Part shown: positions 1 through 9,130 of the stretch, piece after piece
How the letters are laid out: each line of letters opens with the position of its first letter
Position numbering within the stretch: position 1 is the first letter of the stretch
Assembly (NCBI GenBank): GCA_016292215.1
Contig: JAEFBB010000003.1
Coordinates: 48,212 to 112,211, forward strand
Origin: Saccharofermentans sp.
GTDB lineage: Bacteria; Bacillota; Clostridia; Saccharofermentanales; Saccharofermentanaceae
Reading direction: 5' to 3'
Length of the DNA stretch: 64,000 bases
Notes under the pieces: model-generated
Seen by the model: only the letters and a program-made list of their open reading frames with translations
What the model was told of the DNA's origin: nothing
Databases searched by the model: none
Made by a program: the position numbers and the translations under genes

Positions 1-2
1 TA

Positions 3-395
3 AAGCGCCAGCATAAGGAATATGAGCTTGAGATATCTAATGATTTCTTTGAGTGCGCCGTCATATCCGGTAAAGATAAGCGTGATGAGCTTGTCAGCTT
101 CTCTATTAAGGAATGCGAATACATTGGTCCTGTAACGTCTGACAGATTCAGCTCTGACAGGAGTAAAGCCAATTTCCTCGTAAGACTTACCGAGCTCATG
201 GATTTCCCGATCGAGGACAAGTACTGGTATTGCTGCTTTACGCAGGACGGATATAAATTCGTTGTTGTTTTTGTTTTCAAGCCTGAGATGTATAAGGTCT
301 TCAGAAGATATAATCCGAGAGCTACCAAGCCTATGCCTATGCCGATAATCAAGGAAGACAAGGCTGAAAAGGACGAGGCAGAAGACGATGAGTGA
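3..395 (+). CDS. Hypothetical protein, 3' part only
   Basis: The reading frame is open from the left edge to the TGA at 393-395, so the true start lies outside the window; the visible part is about 130 residues. It has no recognisable catalytic motif. It ends in a charged Lys/Glu/Asp tail (KAEKDEAEDDE) after a beta-rich stretch containing YWYCCF and FVVVFVF. The layout, with alternating hydrophobic strands and a motif like SFSIKECEYIGP, loosely resembles DUF6106-type clostridial proteins, but this is a weak impression. Its stop overlaps the thioesterase start by 8 bases, so the two genes are probably translationally coupled. Confidence 0.6.
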   Translation, partial: KRQHKEYELEISNDFFECAVISGKDKRDELVSFSIKECEYIGPVTSDRFSSDRSKANFLVRLTELMDFPIEDKYWYCCFTQDGYKFVVVFVFKPEMYKVFRRYNPRATKPMPMPIIKEDKAEKDEAEDDE

Positions 396-1158
396 TCCCG
401 GAAAATATACTGATGTCGAAGTCTATTGCAAGGCAACGGAGTGCGGCATCGGAGATAAGCTTTATTGTTCTTCGCTGATTGGAGATCTTCAGGAAGCTGC
501 CGAGAGGAGCTCTAATTCCGTCGGCTATGGCACTGATTTCCTTAAAGAACACGAGATTTGCTGGATCATCCTTAAGATGAGGCTTCATTTTACCGAGCTT
601 CCTTCATGGCATGACACTTTCCACATCAGAACATGGTCTACAGAGCTCAATAAGTTCTATTATGGCCGTGATTTTGAGATCTACAGCAAAGACGGCAGAC
701 TGATCGGCCAGGCGACATCTACGTGGATCCTTGCCGACTGGAACACGCACAGACCTGTCATTGCCAATAAGCGCCCTGAGCTTCCGCCGCCGGTCATTCA
801 GGACCCGAGGCTTGTTTTCGGTGAGAATTGCCCTAAGATCAAATTCCCTGACAGAAATGACATAGCAGGGGATACGGATAAGCCTGTTATCGTCAAATAT
901 GCAGACTATAACGAACTCGACCGCAACAGGCACGTAAATAACTCAAGGTATACTGCCTGGGCGTATGACGCTCTTTTCAAGAATGGTTATGACGTTTCGC
1001 TGATCGAAGACCTTGTGATCAATTACATTTGCGAGGTCAAGGCAGGGGAGAAGGTAGAGCTTTTTATCTTCAATAACGACGGTAAAGTCACGGTTTTCGG
1101 ATATAAGAACATCGATACCAAGGTATTTGCCGTAGAATTTGCCTTAAAACAGGCCTGA
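388..1158 (+). CDS. Acyl-ACP thioesterase (FatA/FatB-like)
   Basis: A cytosolic hotdog-fold enzyme that would release fatty acids from acyl carrier protein; 256 residues, the usual bacterial length, with two hotdog halves. The second half carries D178-x-N180-x-H182 followed by VNNSRY, the arrangement that holds the catalytic residues in plant Fat thioesterases. The first half has the family block from VGYGTDFL to TWILADW. The ATG overlaps the previous stop by 8 bases. Substrate chain length cannot be read from the sequence. A short AT-rich gap with a TATAAT at 1210-1215 separates it from the ABC genes. Confidence 0.88.
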   Translation: MSDPGKYTDVEVYCKATECGIGDKLYCSSLIGDLQEAAERSSNSVGYGTDFLKEHEICWIILKMRLHFTELPSWHDTFHIRTWSTELNKFYYGRDFEIYSKDGRLIGQATSTWILADWNTHRPVIANKRPELPPPVIQDPRLVFGENCPKIKFPDRNDIAGDTDKPVIVKYADYNELDRNRHVNNSRYTAWAYDALFKNGYDVSLIEDLVINYICEVKAGEKVELFIFNNDGKVTVFGYKNIDTKVFAVEFALKQA

Positions 1159-1209
1159 TACTGCCGCTCTTTTTGACTAATTCATATTTTTTTGTTTTTC
1201 TTACTTTGT

Positions 1210-1215
1210 TATAAT
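1210..1215 (+). promoter_or_regulatory. Possible -10 box before the ABC exporter operon
   Basis: TATAAT stands 31 bases before the ATG at 1247. The region 17 bases upstream is T-rich and has no good -35 match; a TTGACT at 1173-1178 is too far away to pair with it. This supports a separate promoter for the following operon only moderately. Confidence 0.4.
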
Positions 1216-1246
1216 AAAGGATGTATCTACATGCTTGGAGGTAACA

Positions 1247-2200
1247 ATGATTGAGATTAACAATCTGGTGAAGAGATACGGCGACAAAAAAGCCGTCAAC
1301 GGTATCTCGTTCACTGTCAATGACGACGAGATCCTCGGCTTCCTGGGTCCCAACGGCGCCGGTAAGACCACCACAATGAATATCATCACGGGATACATTT
1401 CTTCTACATCGGGTACCGTTAAGGTTAACGGACACGATATTCTTGAAGAGCCTGAGCTCGCTAAGAAGGAGATCGGTTATCTCCCGGAGAATCCGCCGCT
1501 TTATTACGATATGACGGTACGTGAGTACCTTAATTACATTTGCGACCTAAAGGGTGTTGCCAAGGAGAGACGTAAGAATCAGCTCGACAGGATCCTTGCC
1601 ATGGTCAAGATCGATGATGTGTACGACAGGTTGATCGGCAATCTCTCCAAGGGTTACAAGCAGCGTGTAGGTATTGCCCAGGCAATGGTCGGCAATCCGC
1701 CTATCCTTATCCTTGATGAGCCTACCGTAGGTCTCGATCCGAACCAGATCATCGAGATAAGAAAACTCATCAAGTCTCTTTCGAAGTCTCATTCGATCAT
1801 TATCAGCTCTCACATTCTTTCTGAGATCCAGGAGATCGCAGACAGAGTAGTTATCATCAACAGGGGCAAGGTCGCTGCCATCGATACTATCGGCGATCTT
1901 TCCAAGAGACTTTCCGGTCAGACTAAGCTTCTTATGGTCTTCAAGGGACCTGTTAAGGATTGCGCAAACGCTGTCCGCCAGATCCCCGGTGTAGCTTCGG
2001 CTGTCCCGAGACTTTCCGATAAAATGGTCAGCGAGCTTGAGATCAGCATCGTTACTGACGATTCTTACAAGGTAAGGACTGCATTGTTCTTCATGATGGC
2101 CCAGAAGGGATGGCCTGTCCTTGAGCTGCGTTCAATGGATCCTTCTCTTGAGGAAGTCTTCCTCAATATTACTTCCGGTAAGCGTGGAGGAAAGAAATAA
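1247..2200 (+). CDS. ABC transporter ATP-binding protein (GldA-like)
   Basis: ATPase subunit of an ABC-2 type exporter; 317 residues. Walker A GPNGAGKT is at about 34-41, signature LSKGY at 133-137, and Walker B with the catalytic Glu (ILILDE) at 153-158. The C-terminal extension of about 90 residues is typical of GldA/CcmA-type ATPases. An in-frame TTG at 1235 would overlap the GGAGG at 1237-1241, so the ATG at 1247 is the better start. It abuts the permease gene (shared base 2200). With the next three genes it forms the arrangement seen for gliding-motility GldAFG homologues, which in non-gliding bacteria have an unknown export role. Confidence 0.9.
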   Translation: MIEINNLVKRYGDKKAVNGISFTVNDDEILGFLGPNGAGKTTTMNIITGYISSTSGTVKVNGHDILEEPELAKKEIGYLPENPPLYYDMTVREYLNYICDLKGVAKERRKNQLDRILAMVKIDDVYDRLIGNLSKGYKQRVGIAQAMVGNPPILILDEPTVGLDPNQIIEIRKLIKSLSKSHSIIISSHILSEIQEIADRVVIINRGKVAAIDTIGDLSKRLSGQTKLLMVFKGPVKDCANAVRQIPGVASAVPRLSDKMVSELEISIVTDDSYKVRTALFFMMAQKGWPVLELRSMDPSLEEVFLNITSGKRGGKK

Positions 2201-2967
2201 TGTTAGCGATATTCAAGAGGGAGTTTTTATCCTACTTCAGATCTCCCGTAGGTTATGTGGCAATTGCCATTTTCTCATTCCTTGCCGGTTTTATCTTTTA
2301 TTCCCAGTACAGTGAAGGCGCGGTCAATATCGGCAGCGAAGTAATCTCTTTGAGGACATTCTTCGTCATTATCGTACCGATCATCACAATGGGCCTTTTC
2401 GCAGAGGACAAGAAAAGGGGAACGGACATTCTTTATTACACGACTCCGGTCAGCCTTTTCTCTGTCGTAGCAGGAAAGGTGCTTGCGTCTTTTGCGCTTT
2501 ACGTTGTTATGTTTATCAACGTTATCATCCACATCATCGTTACACTAGCTTCCGGCGGTGTTTTCGGTGTCGGTGCTGTAGGAACGATAGTTGTTTTCTT
2601 CTTCATGGCGTTCATGTTCATCACGATGGGCTTGTTTGCTTCGGCTATAACTGACAGCCAGATCGTCTCCGCTATCGTCTCATTCATCTTTATTCTCATC
2701 ACACAGATTATTTCCGTTATCGGCGATTATCTGGGAACGGCAGCTACTTCTTTAGTAGCTATGATCAATCCCGGTTCTGAGACTGCTTCTTCGTTCGGAG
2801 AAGGTGTCAGAAGCTTCATCTCCTGGCTTGATCCCTTTGCAAAGACACAAGATTTCCGTCTCGGAATTTTTTCCGTGTCGGCATTATTCTTCCTGCTTTC
2901 TATCGGAATCCTTTTCATGTACATGACTTACAGGGTTCTTGATAAGAAACGCTGGAGCCAGGCGTGA
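2200..2967 (+). CDS. ABC-2 type permease (GldF-like)
   Basis: Integral membrane permease of 255 residues with about six hydrophobic segments: near 20-40, 55-75, 100-120, 130-155, 165-190 and 230-250. It begins with the family's MLAIFKREFLSYFRSP block, in which a short amphipathic cytosolic helix precedes the first membrane span. It is the membrane partner of the ATPase immediately upstream, and its ATG shares a base with that gene's stop codon. Confidence 0.87.
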   Translation: MLAIFKREFLSYFRSPVGYVAIAIFSFLAGFIFYSQYSEGAVNIGSEVISLRTFFVIIVPIITMGLFAEDKKRGTDILYYTTPVSLFSVVAGKVLASFALYVVMFINVIIHIIVTLASGGVFGVGAVGTIVVFFFMAFMFITMGLFASAITDSQIVSAIVSFIFILITQIISVIGDYLGTAATSLVAMINPGSETASSFGEGVRSFISWLDPFAKTQDFRLGIFSVSALFFLLSIGILFMYMTYRVLDKKRWSQA

Positions 2968-2987
2968 CGGAGGTTTGAGGATTGCAT

Positions 2988-4487
2988 ATGAGTAAAGAAT
3001 TCATTAAAGACAATACACAGAATGACACTAGATCTGATAAGCTCAAGCTTTATTCCATCGGCTCGGTTGTATTGCTTGCGCTTATCATTCTCTTGGTAAA
3101 CTTCCTTTTCGATAAGATCTTCGGAAAGGCTCTTACTTTTGATTTCTCTGATACCGCACAGAACTCTATCTCGCAGGAATCTATCGATTATCTGAATTCT
3201 CTTCCTGATGGCACTAATATCAGAGTAATCGGTTTGTTCAACCGTCCCGATAACGTCTCTAACACCAAGTATCAGTACATCGTTCCGCTTTTGGACGACT
3301 ATGTGAAGGAATCAGACGGCAAGGTTACGGTAGAATACATCGATCCTAATGAGCATCCGTCTATAATCCAGGAGCTTGATCCCACTAATTCTTTCGATCT
3401 TGCTTCGAACAGCGAAAACTTCGTTGTTTCTTACAACGGCAAGATCAGGATAATTGCTCCTATCGATTGCTATTCATACGATCAGAACTATTATTTCCAG
3501 ACTGGCAATTATATGATCACCGGAAATAACGCCGAATACACTTTCACAAATACAATGTATTCGCTTACTCAAGGTTACTCAGGTAAGGCATATATCGTTA
3601 CCGGCCTTAAGGAAGAGGGCAACACATCCATCAAACTCGTTCTTGACGGCATGTCTGTCGAGGCAGCTGAACTTCAGTCTTCTGATGCTTTTGCCATCCC
3701 GGATGACTGTGATCTGCTTATCCTTAACGGTCCTAACACCGATATAACGGAGAAAATGTATGTTGCAATGACTGATTACATCAGCAAGGGCGGAAAGATG
3801 CTGGTTGCCGTTGATTACAGTCAGAATAATGTTACCGAGAAATACGACAGATTAAATCAGCTGCTTAACCAGATGAACGTTAATGCTGATCCGCTTTTCA
3901 TTTATGAGACAGATCCTGGTTATCAGCGCAACGGTTATGCAAGTGATTCCAATGTAACTGTAGCTAATGCTTTTGCAAGCTATTCATCTGATTATGCTCT
4001 GCATTGTTCCAACGGAAGATCTATAAGTGAGCTCAGTTCCACTAATTCCGCTATCACTGTTATACCTGCTCTTATGACAAGTAGTACCGCGTATGCACTT
4101 AAACTTGACCAGACAGGCAACCCTATAGACGACGGTATCTATAATTCCGGCACACATTTTGTCGCTGTTTATTCCGGCAATGAGAGCAGCGGCGCCGAGA
4201 TGTTCGTTTTCGGTACGCTTAATTTCACGTCAGATGCTTACATTTCCGCTTATGGTACGAATGACTCTAATGTCGAGTTCACGAGATCTTGCATAAGGGA
4301 TCTGCTTAACTCCACAGGCAATCCGACATTGGGCATCGCAACAAAGACTGTCGACAATTTCAATATTGATACCACAAAGGCTACGACAACATCATCAACG
4401 CTTGTCCTCATCATTTTCATGATGGTTATTCCGATCCTGATGATCGGCGTAGCAGTAGTTGTTTATACAAAGAGGAAGAATCTCTGA
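2988..4487 (+). CDS. GldG-like ABC auxiliary protein
   Basis: A 499-residue protein with one N-terminal membrane span (about residues 23-45), a large extracellular region and one C-terminal span (about 470-493) followed by KRKN. This matches the ABC_transp_aux/GldG layout, in which the external domain cooperates with the GldF permease. The ATG at 2988 has GAGG seven bases upstream. A TTG at 2982 with GGAGG at 2969-2973 is also possible and would add two residues. It is followed after one base by the DUF4340 gene. The exported or processed substrate is not evident. Confidence 0.8.
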   Translation: MSKEFIKDNTQNDTRSDKLKLYSIGSVVLLALIILLVNFLFDKIFGKALTFDFSDTAQNSISQESIDYLNSLPDGTNIRVIGLFNRPDNVSNTKYQYIVPLLDDYVKESDGKVTVEYIDPNEHPSIIQELDPTNSFDLASNSENFVVSYNGKIRIIAPIDCYSYDQNYYFQTGNYMITGNNAEYTFTNTMYSLTQGYSGKAYIVTGLKEEGNTSIKLVLDGMSVEAAELQSSDAFAIPDDCDLLILNGPNTDITEKMYVAMTDYISKGGKMLVAVDYSQNNVTEKYDRLNQLLNQMNVNADPLFIYETDPGYQRNGYASDSNVTVANAFASYSSDYALHCSNGRSISELSSTNSAITVIPALMTSSTAYALKLDQTGNPIDDGIYNSGTHFVAVYSGNESSGAEMFVFGTLNFTSDAYISAYGTNDSNVEFTRSCIRDLLNSTGNPTLGIATKTVDNFNIDTTKATTTSSTLVLIIFMMVIPILMIGVAVVVYTKRKNL

Positions 4488-4488
4488 T

Positions 4489-5970
4489 ATGAAGTCAGTC
4501 AAGAATCTCCTTGCTCCGTTCATAATACTGGTCGCGCTGATAATCGGCGTGGTCATCTATTATGCTGTAACGAATGCAGGGAAGAACAAGCCTGAAGAGA
4601 CTTCCTCGGGTGTTATGAGCATAGTTTATGTGAGCCCTTCTGAGCTCTCATCTATTTCTGTTTTTGACAAAGAAACTCAGCACACATCTGTAGTAAAGAG
4701 CTTTACGTCCGGCGGTTCTATCACTTATGAGTATCAGGGTGATGATGCTGTTCCCGGTGAATCTTATTCCCAGATGGGTCTTACGAGCTATGTTGAATCT
4801 CTTACGGCATTTTCCTGCTACGCGAAAGTTTCTTCCGGCGGAAATTTTGCTGAATATGGTCTTGATAACCCCAGATTTACTGTCACGATCAATTCGCTGA
4901 ACGGTACTGTAACTACTGTCTATATTGGCAATAAGTCGCCTGACGGACAGTATTGCTACGTTTATGTTGCCGGAACATCAGACATCTATACGGTTTCTTC
5001 GATCAAGTACGCACAGGCCGAGAAGACCGCTATTAATTTCCTTGAGACAAAGGCACTGAATATTGCTTATACAGATCTCGATACTGTCCATTTCGACAGG
5101 AAGACTGACGGCCTTTCTCTTGATACCAGGGTTTCCGTGACTTCATCGGGATACCCTCAATTTGAGGTCTATAAGCCTTATAAGCATATGGCAAGCGGAT
5201 ATTTCGCGACCATGGTAGACAGGATCGCAAGCCTTGAGATCAGTGAATATATCGCTATCGATCAGCAGGAGCTTTCCAAGTACGGACTTGACGATCCTAC
5301 GTTCCACTTTATCCTTGCCATGAAGGACGGTCAGAAGACAGAGCTTTTCTTAAGCCAGAAGATAAGCGGATTCTATTACGGTTATCTGTCCGGAATGGAT
5401 GAGTATTTTATGCTCTCCGAATATCAGCTGTCCGGTCTTGAACTCCAGGAACTCGTGCTCATTGAACCCTATGTCTGCTATTACTACGCTACCGATCTTT
5501 CTTCGATCACTTTCTATAACGAAGATCAGTCGTTCAATATCAGTCTTGAAGTGCCATGGGGTGAGAGCCTGATATCTGATAAGTCTACGGTTACAGTCGA
5601 CGGACGTAACGCCAAGATTTCTGATTCCTACGGCAGATATTACTGTTCGATCCTTTATGAGAGCATTGCCTGCATTAATATCGGCGGTGTAGAGCTTAAC
5701 GCTGATGTTAATACATCCGTAGAACCTGTGATCCGAATCGAGTTTATCGATAACAATTACAGCATAACCACGTATTCGTTCTACACAAGAAACGATGATT
5801 CGTATTATGTGTTTATGGATGGCGAGTATACAGGGTTCTACATTTATTCAAGTGAGATCTTCAATAACGGAGGTTCTGACACATACAGCTACGGATGCTG
5901 GAGCGCATACGAACTTCTGAATGAAGCTATAGCTAAAAATATTAACGGCATTTACGATCTGCCGGGTTAA
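4489..5970 (+). CDS. DUF4340 domain protein
   Basis: A 493-residue protein with an N-terminal membrane anchor (about residues 9-30) and a long, mostly beta extracellular region with repeated motifs such as LTAFSCYAKV and YGLDNPRFTVTI, then YGLDDPTFHFIL. These repeats of about 150 residues are typical of DUF4340, which regularly accompanies GldG-like proteins. The ATG at 4489 follows the previous stop by one base, and GAGGAAG upstream serves as the binding site. The longer in-frame start at 4459 lies inside the preceding gene and lacks support. Molecular function is unknown. Confidence 0.78.
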   Translation: MKSVKNLLAPFIILVALIIGVVIYYAVTNAGKNKPEETSSGVMSIVYVSPSELSSISVFDKETQHTSVVKSFTSGGSITYEYQGDDAVPGESYSQMGLTSYVESLTAFSCYAKVSSGGNFAEYGLDNPRFTVTINSLNGTVTTVYIGNKSPDGQYCYVYVAGTSDIYTVSSIKYAQAEKTAINFLETKALNIAYTDLDTVHFDRKTDGLSLDTRVSVTSSGYPQFEVYKPYKHMASGYFATMVDRIASLEISEYIAIDQQELSKYGLDDPTFHFILAMKDGQKTELFLSQKISGFYYGYLSGMDEYFMLSEYQLSGLELQELVLIEPYVCYYYATDLSSITFYNEDQSFNISLEVPWGESLISDKSTVTVDGRNAKISDSYGRYYCSILYESIACINIGGVELNADVNTSVEPVIRIEFIDNNYSITTYSFYTRNDDSYYVFMDGEYTGFYIYSSEIFNNGGSDTYSYGCWSAYELLNEAIAKNINGIYDLPG

Positions 5971-5976
5971 AAGATT

Positions 5977-7182
5977 ATGAGTATGGAAAACAAAGACAAG
6001 ACAAAAGCGAAAAAGCCGGTAAAAAAATCACCGGAACCTGTAAAGGAGAGAGCTATCTCTCAGGATGCTATACGAAAAGGGTTAACGATTGCCGTTACCA
6101 TTTTTGGTGCGCTCCTAATTGTCAGCATCGTTATGATATTTGTGGTATCCAAGAAGATCGATTCGATGTCGGGTGCTGATGCCCAGATCAAGCTCTCTGC
6201 GCAGGGCGGTTTTACTTGCGAATATTCTGAAGCTCAGAAGCTCTATCCTTTTGGTGACGGCGTCGTAAAAGTCACGTCTGACAGAATCGCTTACCTTACT
6301 CTTTCAGGTACTGAAGTATTCTCACAGACTGTTTCCTATCAGAATCCCCAGTGCGTCACATTCGGTGAATATGTAGCCGTTTTTGACCGCGACGGATATA
6401 ACTTTACGGTTCTTGACCAGTACGGCATATGGTACAGCAAGCCTACGGCAAATCCGGTTAAGTCGGTTCAGATGTCATCAGACGGATTCATCGCAGTAAT
6501 CTGCGGAAGCAGCGAGTCATTTGGTGAAGTCGGATTATATGATAAGGACGGTAATGAACTTGCAGTCTGGACTTCTTACAACTCGGGTTTTCCTATCTGC
6601 TGCGCATTTAATGCCAATTCCTCGCTTCTTGCCGTATCTACCATCAACACGAGCGGCGCCGTAATCGTGCCTTATGTACGTGTTTTCGCGATCAACAAGT
6701 CAGACAAGGGTTATGAAGTAACCGATCATGCTGTTTATACGACTGACGATAATGTCATCTTTGCTTCGGTCTGCTATGTGGGCGACAAGCTTTGCTGCTT
6801 CACGTCCAATGCGCTCTATGAAGTGCGCGATAACACGCTTACACAGATGAATTTTGATTTCTCGGCCATCGGATATGTTAAGAAGGTTGGCAACAATCTG
6901 TTCGTTACTTACGCTGACGGTATCAGCCAGCTTAATAAGCTTGCCATAATAAATCAGAATGACAGCGTAATCTATAACTATAGTATCGGTTCGAACATCG
7001 TCTGCGTTGCGCAGACTGAGAAGCTCTATGCGATCAGCGTCGACCGAAGAGTATTCATCTATAACACATCTGGTAATATTACCGCTGATTACTCAGTTGA
7101 TGAAGATATTATCAGAATGAACTTTATCTCAGGCGACAAGCTCTGCGTTGTTTCTACAGGCGGAGTTCACACGATCAATTAA
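5977..7182 (+). CDS. DUF5711 family membrane-anchored propeller-like protein
   Basis: The protein has 401 residues. A Lys-rich cytosolic N-terminus (residues 1-35) is followed by a single span (about 36-57) and a large external domain. That domain is made of repeated four-strand units with phrases such as LSGTEVFSQTV, DGFIAVICGS and SGNITADYSV. This is the pattern of DUF5711, a WD40/PQQ-like propeller found in Clostridia. No catalytic residues are visible. The upstream spacing is 6 bases with no strong ribosome-binding site, so translation probably depends on coupling. It may act with the exporter genes before it, but this is inferred from position only. Confidence 0.65.
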   Translation: MSMENKDKTKAKKPVKKSPEPVKERAISQDAIRKGLTIAVTIFGALLIVSIVMIFVVSKKIDSMSGADAQIKLSAQGGFTCEYSEAQKLYPFGDGVVKVTSDRIAYLTLSGTEVFSQTVSYQNPQCVTFGEYVAVFDRDGYNFTVLDQYGIWYSKPTANPVKSVQMSSDGFIAVICGSSESFGEVGLYDKDGNELAVWTSYNSGFPICCAFNANSSLLAVSTINTSGAVIVPYVRVFAINKSDKGYEVTDHAVYTTDDNVIFASVCYVGDKLCCFTSNALYEVRDNTLTQMNFDFSAIGYVKKVGNNLFVTYADGISQLNKLAIINQNDSVIYNYSIGSNIVCVAQTEKLYAISVDRRVFIYNTSGNITADYSVDEDIIRMNFISGDKLCVVSTGGVHTIN

Positions 7183-7191
7183 GGGTATCTT

Positions 7192-7878
7192 ATGGAAACC
7201 GAAGTCAAGCTGGGTTTTAAGGATAAAGAGAGTCTTTATAAAGTTGCTTTGTCAGAAAATTTCAGAAAACTCTGTCCTGACAATTCCGGTTTTCGTGAGC
7301 CTGTTTTGCTCGAAAACACATATCTCGACACAGATGATCTTGCCATTACAAACCGCGGCGGAGCAATAAGAATAAGGCATTATAAGGGAGCTTCCAAAGA
7401 CTCTTATGAATTTACCGTAAAGTTCGGCGGAGGCACCTCCAAAGGCCTTCACAGACGCTTTGAGTGGAATGTAAAGAGTAATAGCGGTGAGTTTTCTATT
7501 GAATCTTTCAGAATTGCTGCAACGGGCGGAAATGATCCTTACGATCTTTTGAATGAAGTCTTTAAGGACATTACTGACGATGATCTTAAAATCGCTTGCT
7601 TTAATTCTTTCAACAGAACGGTTTATGAATTGAGATATAACAACAGCAGTATAGAAGCCTGCTTTGACAACGGTGTGATCAGAAATTCTGACGGCACTAA
7701 GACTGATGAGATCTGTGAGCTTGAGTTAGAGCTCATAAAAGGCGATATTAATGATCTTGATGAAGTAACTTCAATTCTTACCGATGGCAATGATTGCGCT
7801 CCGCTTGATATGACTAAATACATCAGAACTTTAAATATGGCATTGGGTGATAGGAAGGGTGAATCGAATGAAGAGTAA
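7192..7878 (+). CDS. CYTH domain protein (triphosphate tunnel metalloenzyme)
   Basis: A 228-residue protein starting with E2-x-E4-x-K6, the ExExK signature of CYTH enzymes, which bind triphosphorylated substrates through metal ions inside a beta tunnel. Later alternating charged strands (IRIRHYKG, EFTVKFGG, HRRFEWNV, ELELELIK) supply the expected tunnel residues. Members include thiamine triphosphatases, tripolyphosphatases and class IV adenylate cyclases. The sequence does not decide among them. The 3' end overlaps the next gene by 11 bases. Confidence 0.8.
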   Translation: METEVKLGFKDKESLYKVALSENFRKLCPDNSGFREPVLLENTYLDTDDLAITNRGGAIRIRHYKGASKDSYEFTVKFGGGTSKGLHRRFEWNVKSNSGEFSIESFRIAATGGNDPYDLLNEVFKDITDDDLKIACFNSFNRTVYELRYNNSSIEACFDNGVIRNSDGTKTDEICELELELIKGDINDLDEVTSILTDGNDCAPLDMTKYIRTLNMALGDRKGESNEE

Positions 7879-9130
7879 TGTTTACGACTGCATCATTATT
7901 GGAGGAGGTGCTGCAGGCCTTTACTGTGCAGCTAATCTTTCGAGGATCGTGTTTAACGGTAAGAGGGTCCTGGTGCTTGAAGGCGGAAACAGAGTCGGCC
8001 GTAAGCTTGCTCTGACAGGCAGCGGCAGATGCAATCTGTCTAATACCGAGATCGATCCTACAAAGTACAATACGGATGACCAGATCAAGCTTGAATCGTG
8101 TCTTTCACGATACGGCTGCACGGAGACGTCTTATTACTTTGAGAATATGCTTGGAGTCGTTCTTGAGCAAAAGGGTACACTTCTTTATCCTTCGACGCTG
8201 AAGAGCTCAACTGTAGTAGATGCATTGAGATTTTACTTAGCTGACAACAATATAGAGACTGAGTCCGGCGTACACGTAGAATCTGTTGAGAGAACGAGTT
8301 CCGTATATGAGATCAAGACTGATTCGGATAAGTCTTATATGGCTAAGAACATTGTTGTCGCAACAGGCGGCATCACATATCCTGTCACGGGATCTACCGG
8401 TGATGTCGTTAAGATATTAAAGAGCATCACTGACGAATCATTCTTCGTACCTTTTAAGCCCGCGCTTACTTCACTTTCATCTGACATATCAGGCATCAAG
8501 GGACTTGCGGGAATCCGCTGCAGGGGCGATATAAAGATCGTAGACAGCAAAGGCACCATCAAAGCCCAGTCTGAAGGCGAGATCCTTTTTACAAAGGAGG
8601 GCGGCATCTCGGGAATCTGTGTTATGGACGTATCTGATGCTGTCGTAAGGCTTATTGATGACGGTGAAGAAGACGTAAAAGCTGTGCTTAATCTTACCGG
8701 CAAGCCGGCAGGTGAGATCCTTCAGATGATCTATATCAGAAGACAGATGTATGCGCACAGGACTTGTTCTGATGCGCTCTCCGGTATGCTCTTAAGGAAC
8801 ATCACCGATTTTGTAATGAAGCACATGGGCTTAAAGAGCGACAAGATGACTTTAAGAGAGCTCGATGACAGCAGGCTTTGCGAATTAACCAATCTCTTAT
8901 GTGCTTTCCCGATCCCTGTTAAGGGATATGGAGCAGAAGACAAGGCACAGGTGTCTTCGGGAGGCTTTAAGCTCTCCAAGCTTGACGATAATATGCAGGT
9001 AAAAGGTTGTCACGGCCTCTATATAATCGGAGAATCCGTCAACGTTAACGGTATATGCGGCGGATATAATCTCCAGTGGGCCTGGACTTCAGCAGCCCTC
9101 GCGGCAGAAAGCATTTCGCAGGATGTTTGA
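7868..9130 (+). CDS. HI0933/BaiN-like FAD-dependent oxidoreductase
   Basis: A 420-residue flavoprotein of the COG2081 family. The FAD-binding GGGAAG is at residues 12-17, followed by the GSGRCNLSN block typical of HI0933-like proteins. The C-terminal GLYIIGESVNVNGICGGYNLQ-type motif contacts the flavin. ATG 7868 is preferred because GGAAGG lies about nine bases upstream; a TTG at 7847 lies deep in the preceding gene. The physiological substrate is uncertain. Related proteins are linked to bile-acid dehydroxylation (BaiN) and to RNA modification, but neither can be assigned here. Confidence 0.82.
   Translation: MKSNVYDCIIIGGGAAGLYCAANLSRIVFNGKRVLVLEGGNRVGRKLALTGSGRCNLSNTEIDPTKYNTDDQIKLESCLSRYGCTETSYYFENMLGVVLEQKGTLLYPSTLKSSTVVDALRFYLADNNIETESGVHVESVERTSSVYEIKTDSDKSYMAKNIVVATGGITYPVTGSTGDVVKILKSITDESFFVPFKPALTSLSSDISGIKGLAGIRCRGDIKIVDSKGTIKAQSEGEILFTKEGGISGICVMDVSDAVVRLIDDGEEDVKAVLNLTGKPAGEILQMIYIRRQMYAHRTCSDALSGMLLRNITDFVMKHMGLKSDKMTLRELDDSRLCELTNLLCAFPIPVKGYGAEDKAQVSSGGFKLSKLDDNMQVKGCHGLYIIGESVNVNGICGGYNLQWAWTSAALAAESISQDV

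Noticed and set aside
1173..1215. TTGACT at 1173 paired with TATAAT at 1210 as a promoter
   Set aside because: The spacer would be 31 bases, far outside the usable range.
1235..1246. TTG start for the ABC ATPase
   Set aside because: This codon overlaps the GGAGG ribosome-binding site of the ATG at 1247.
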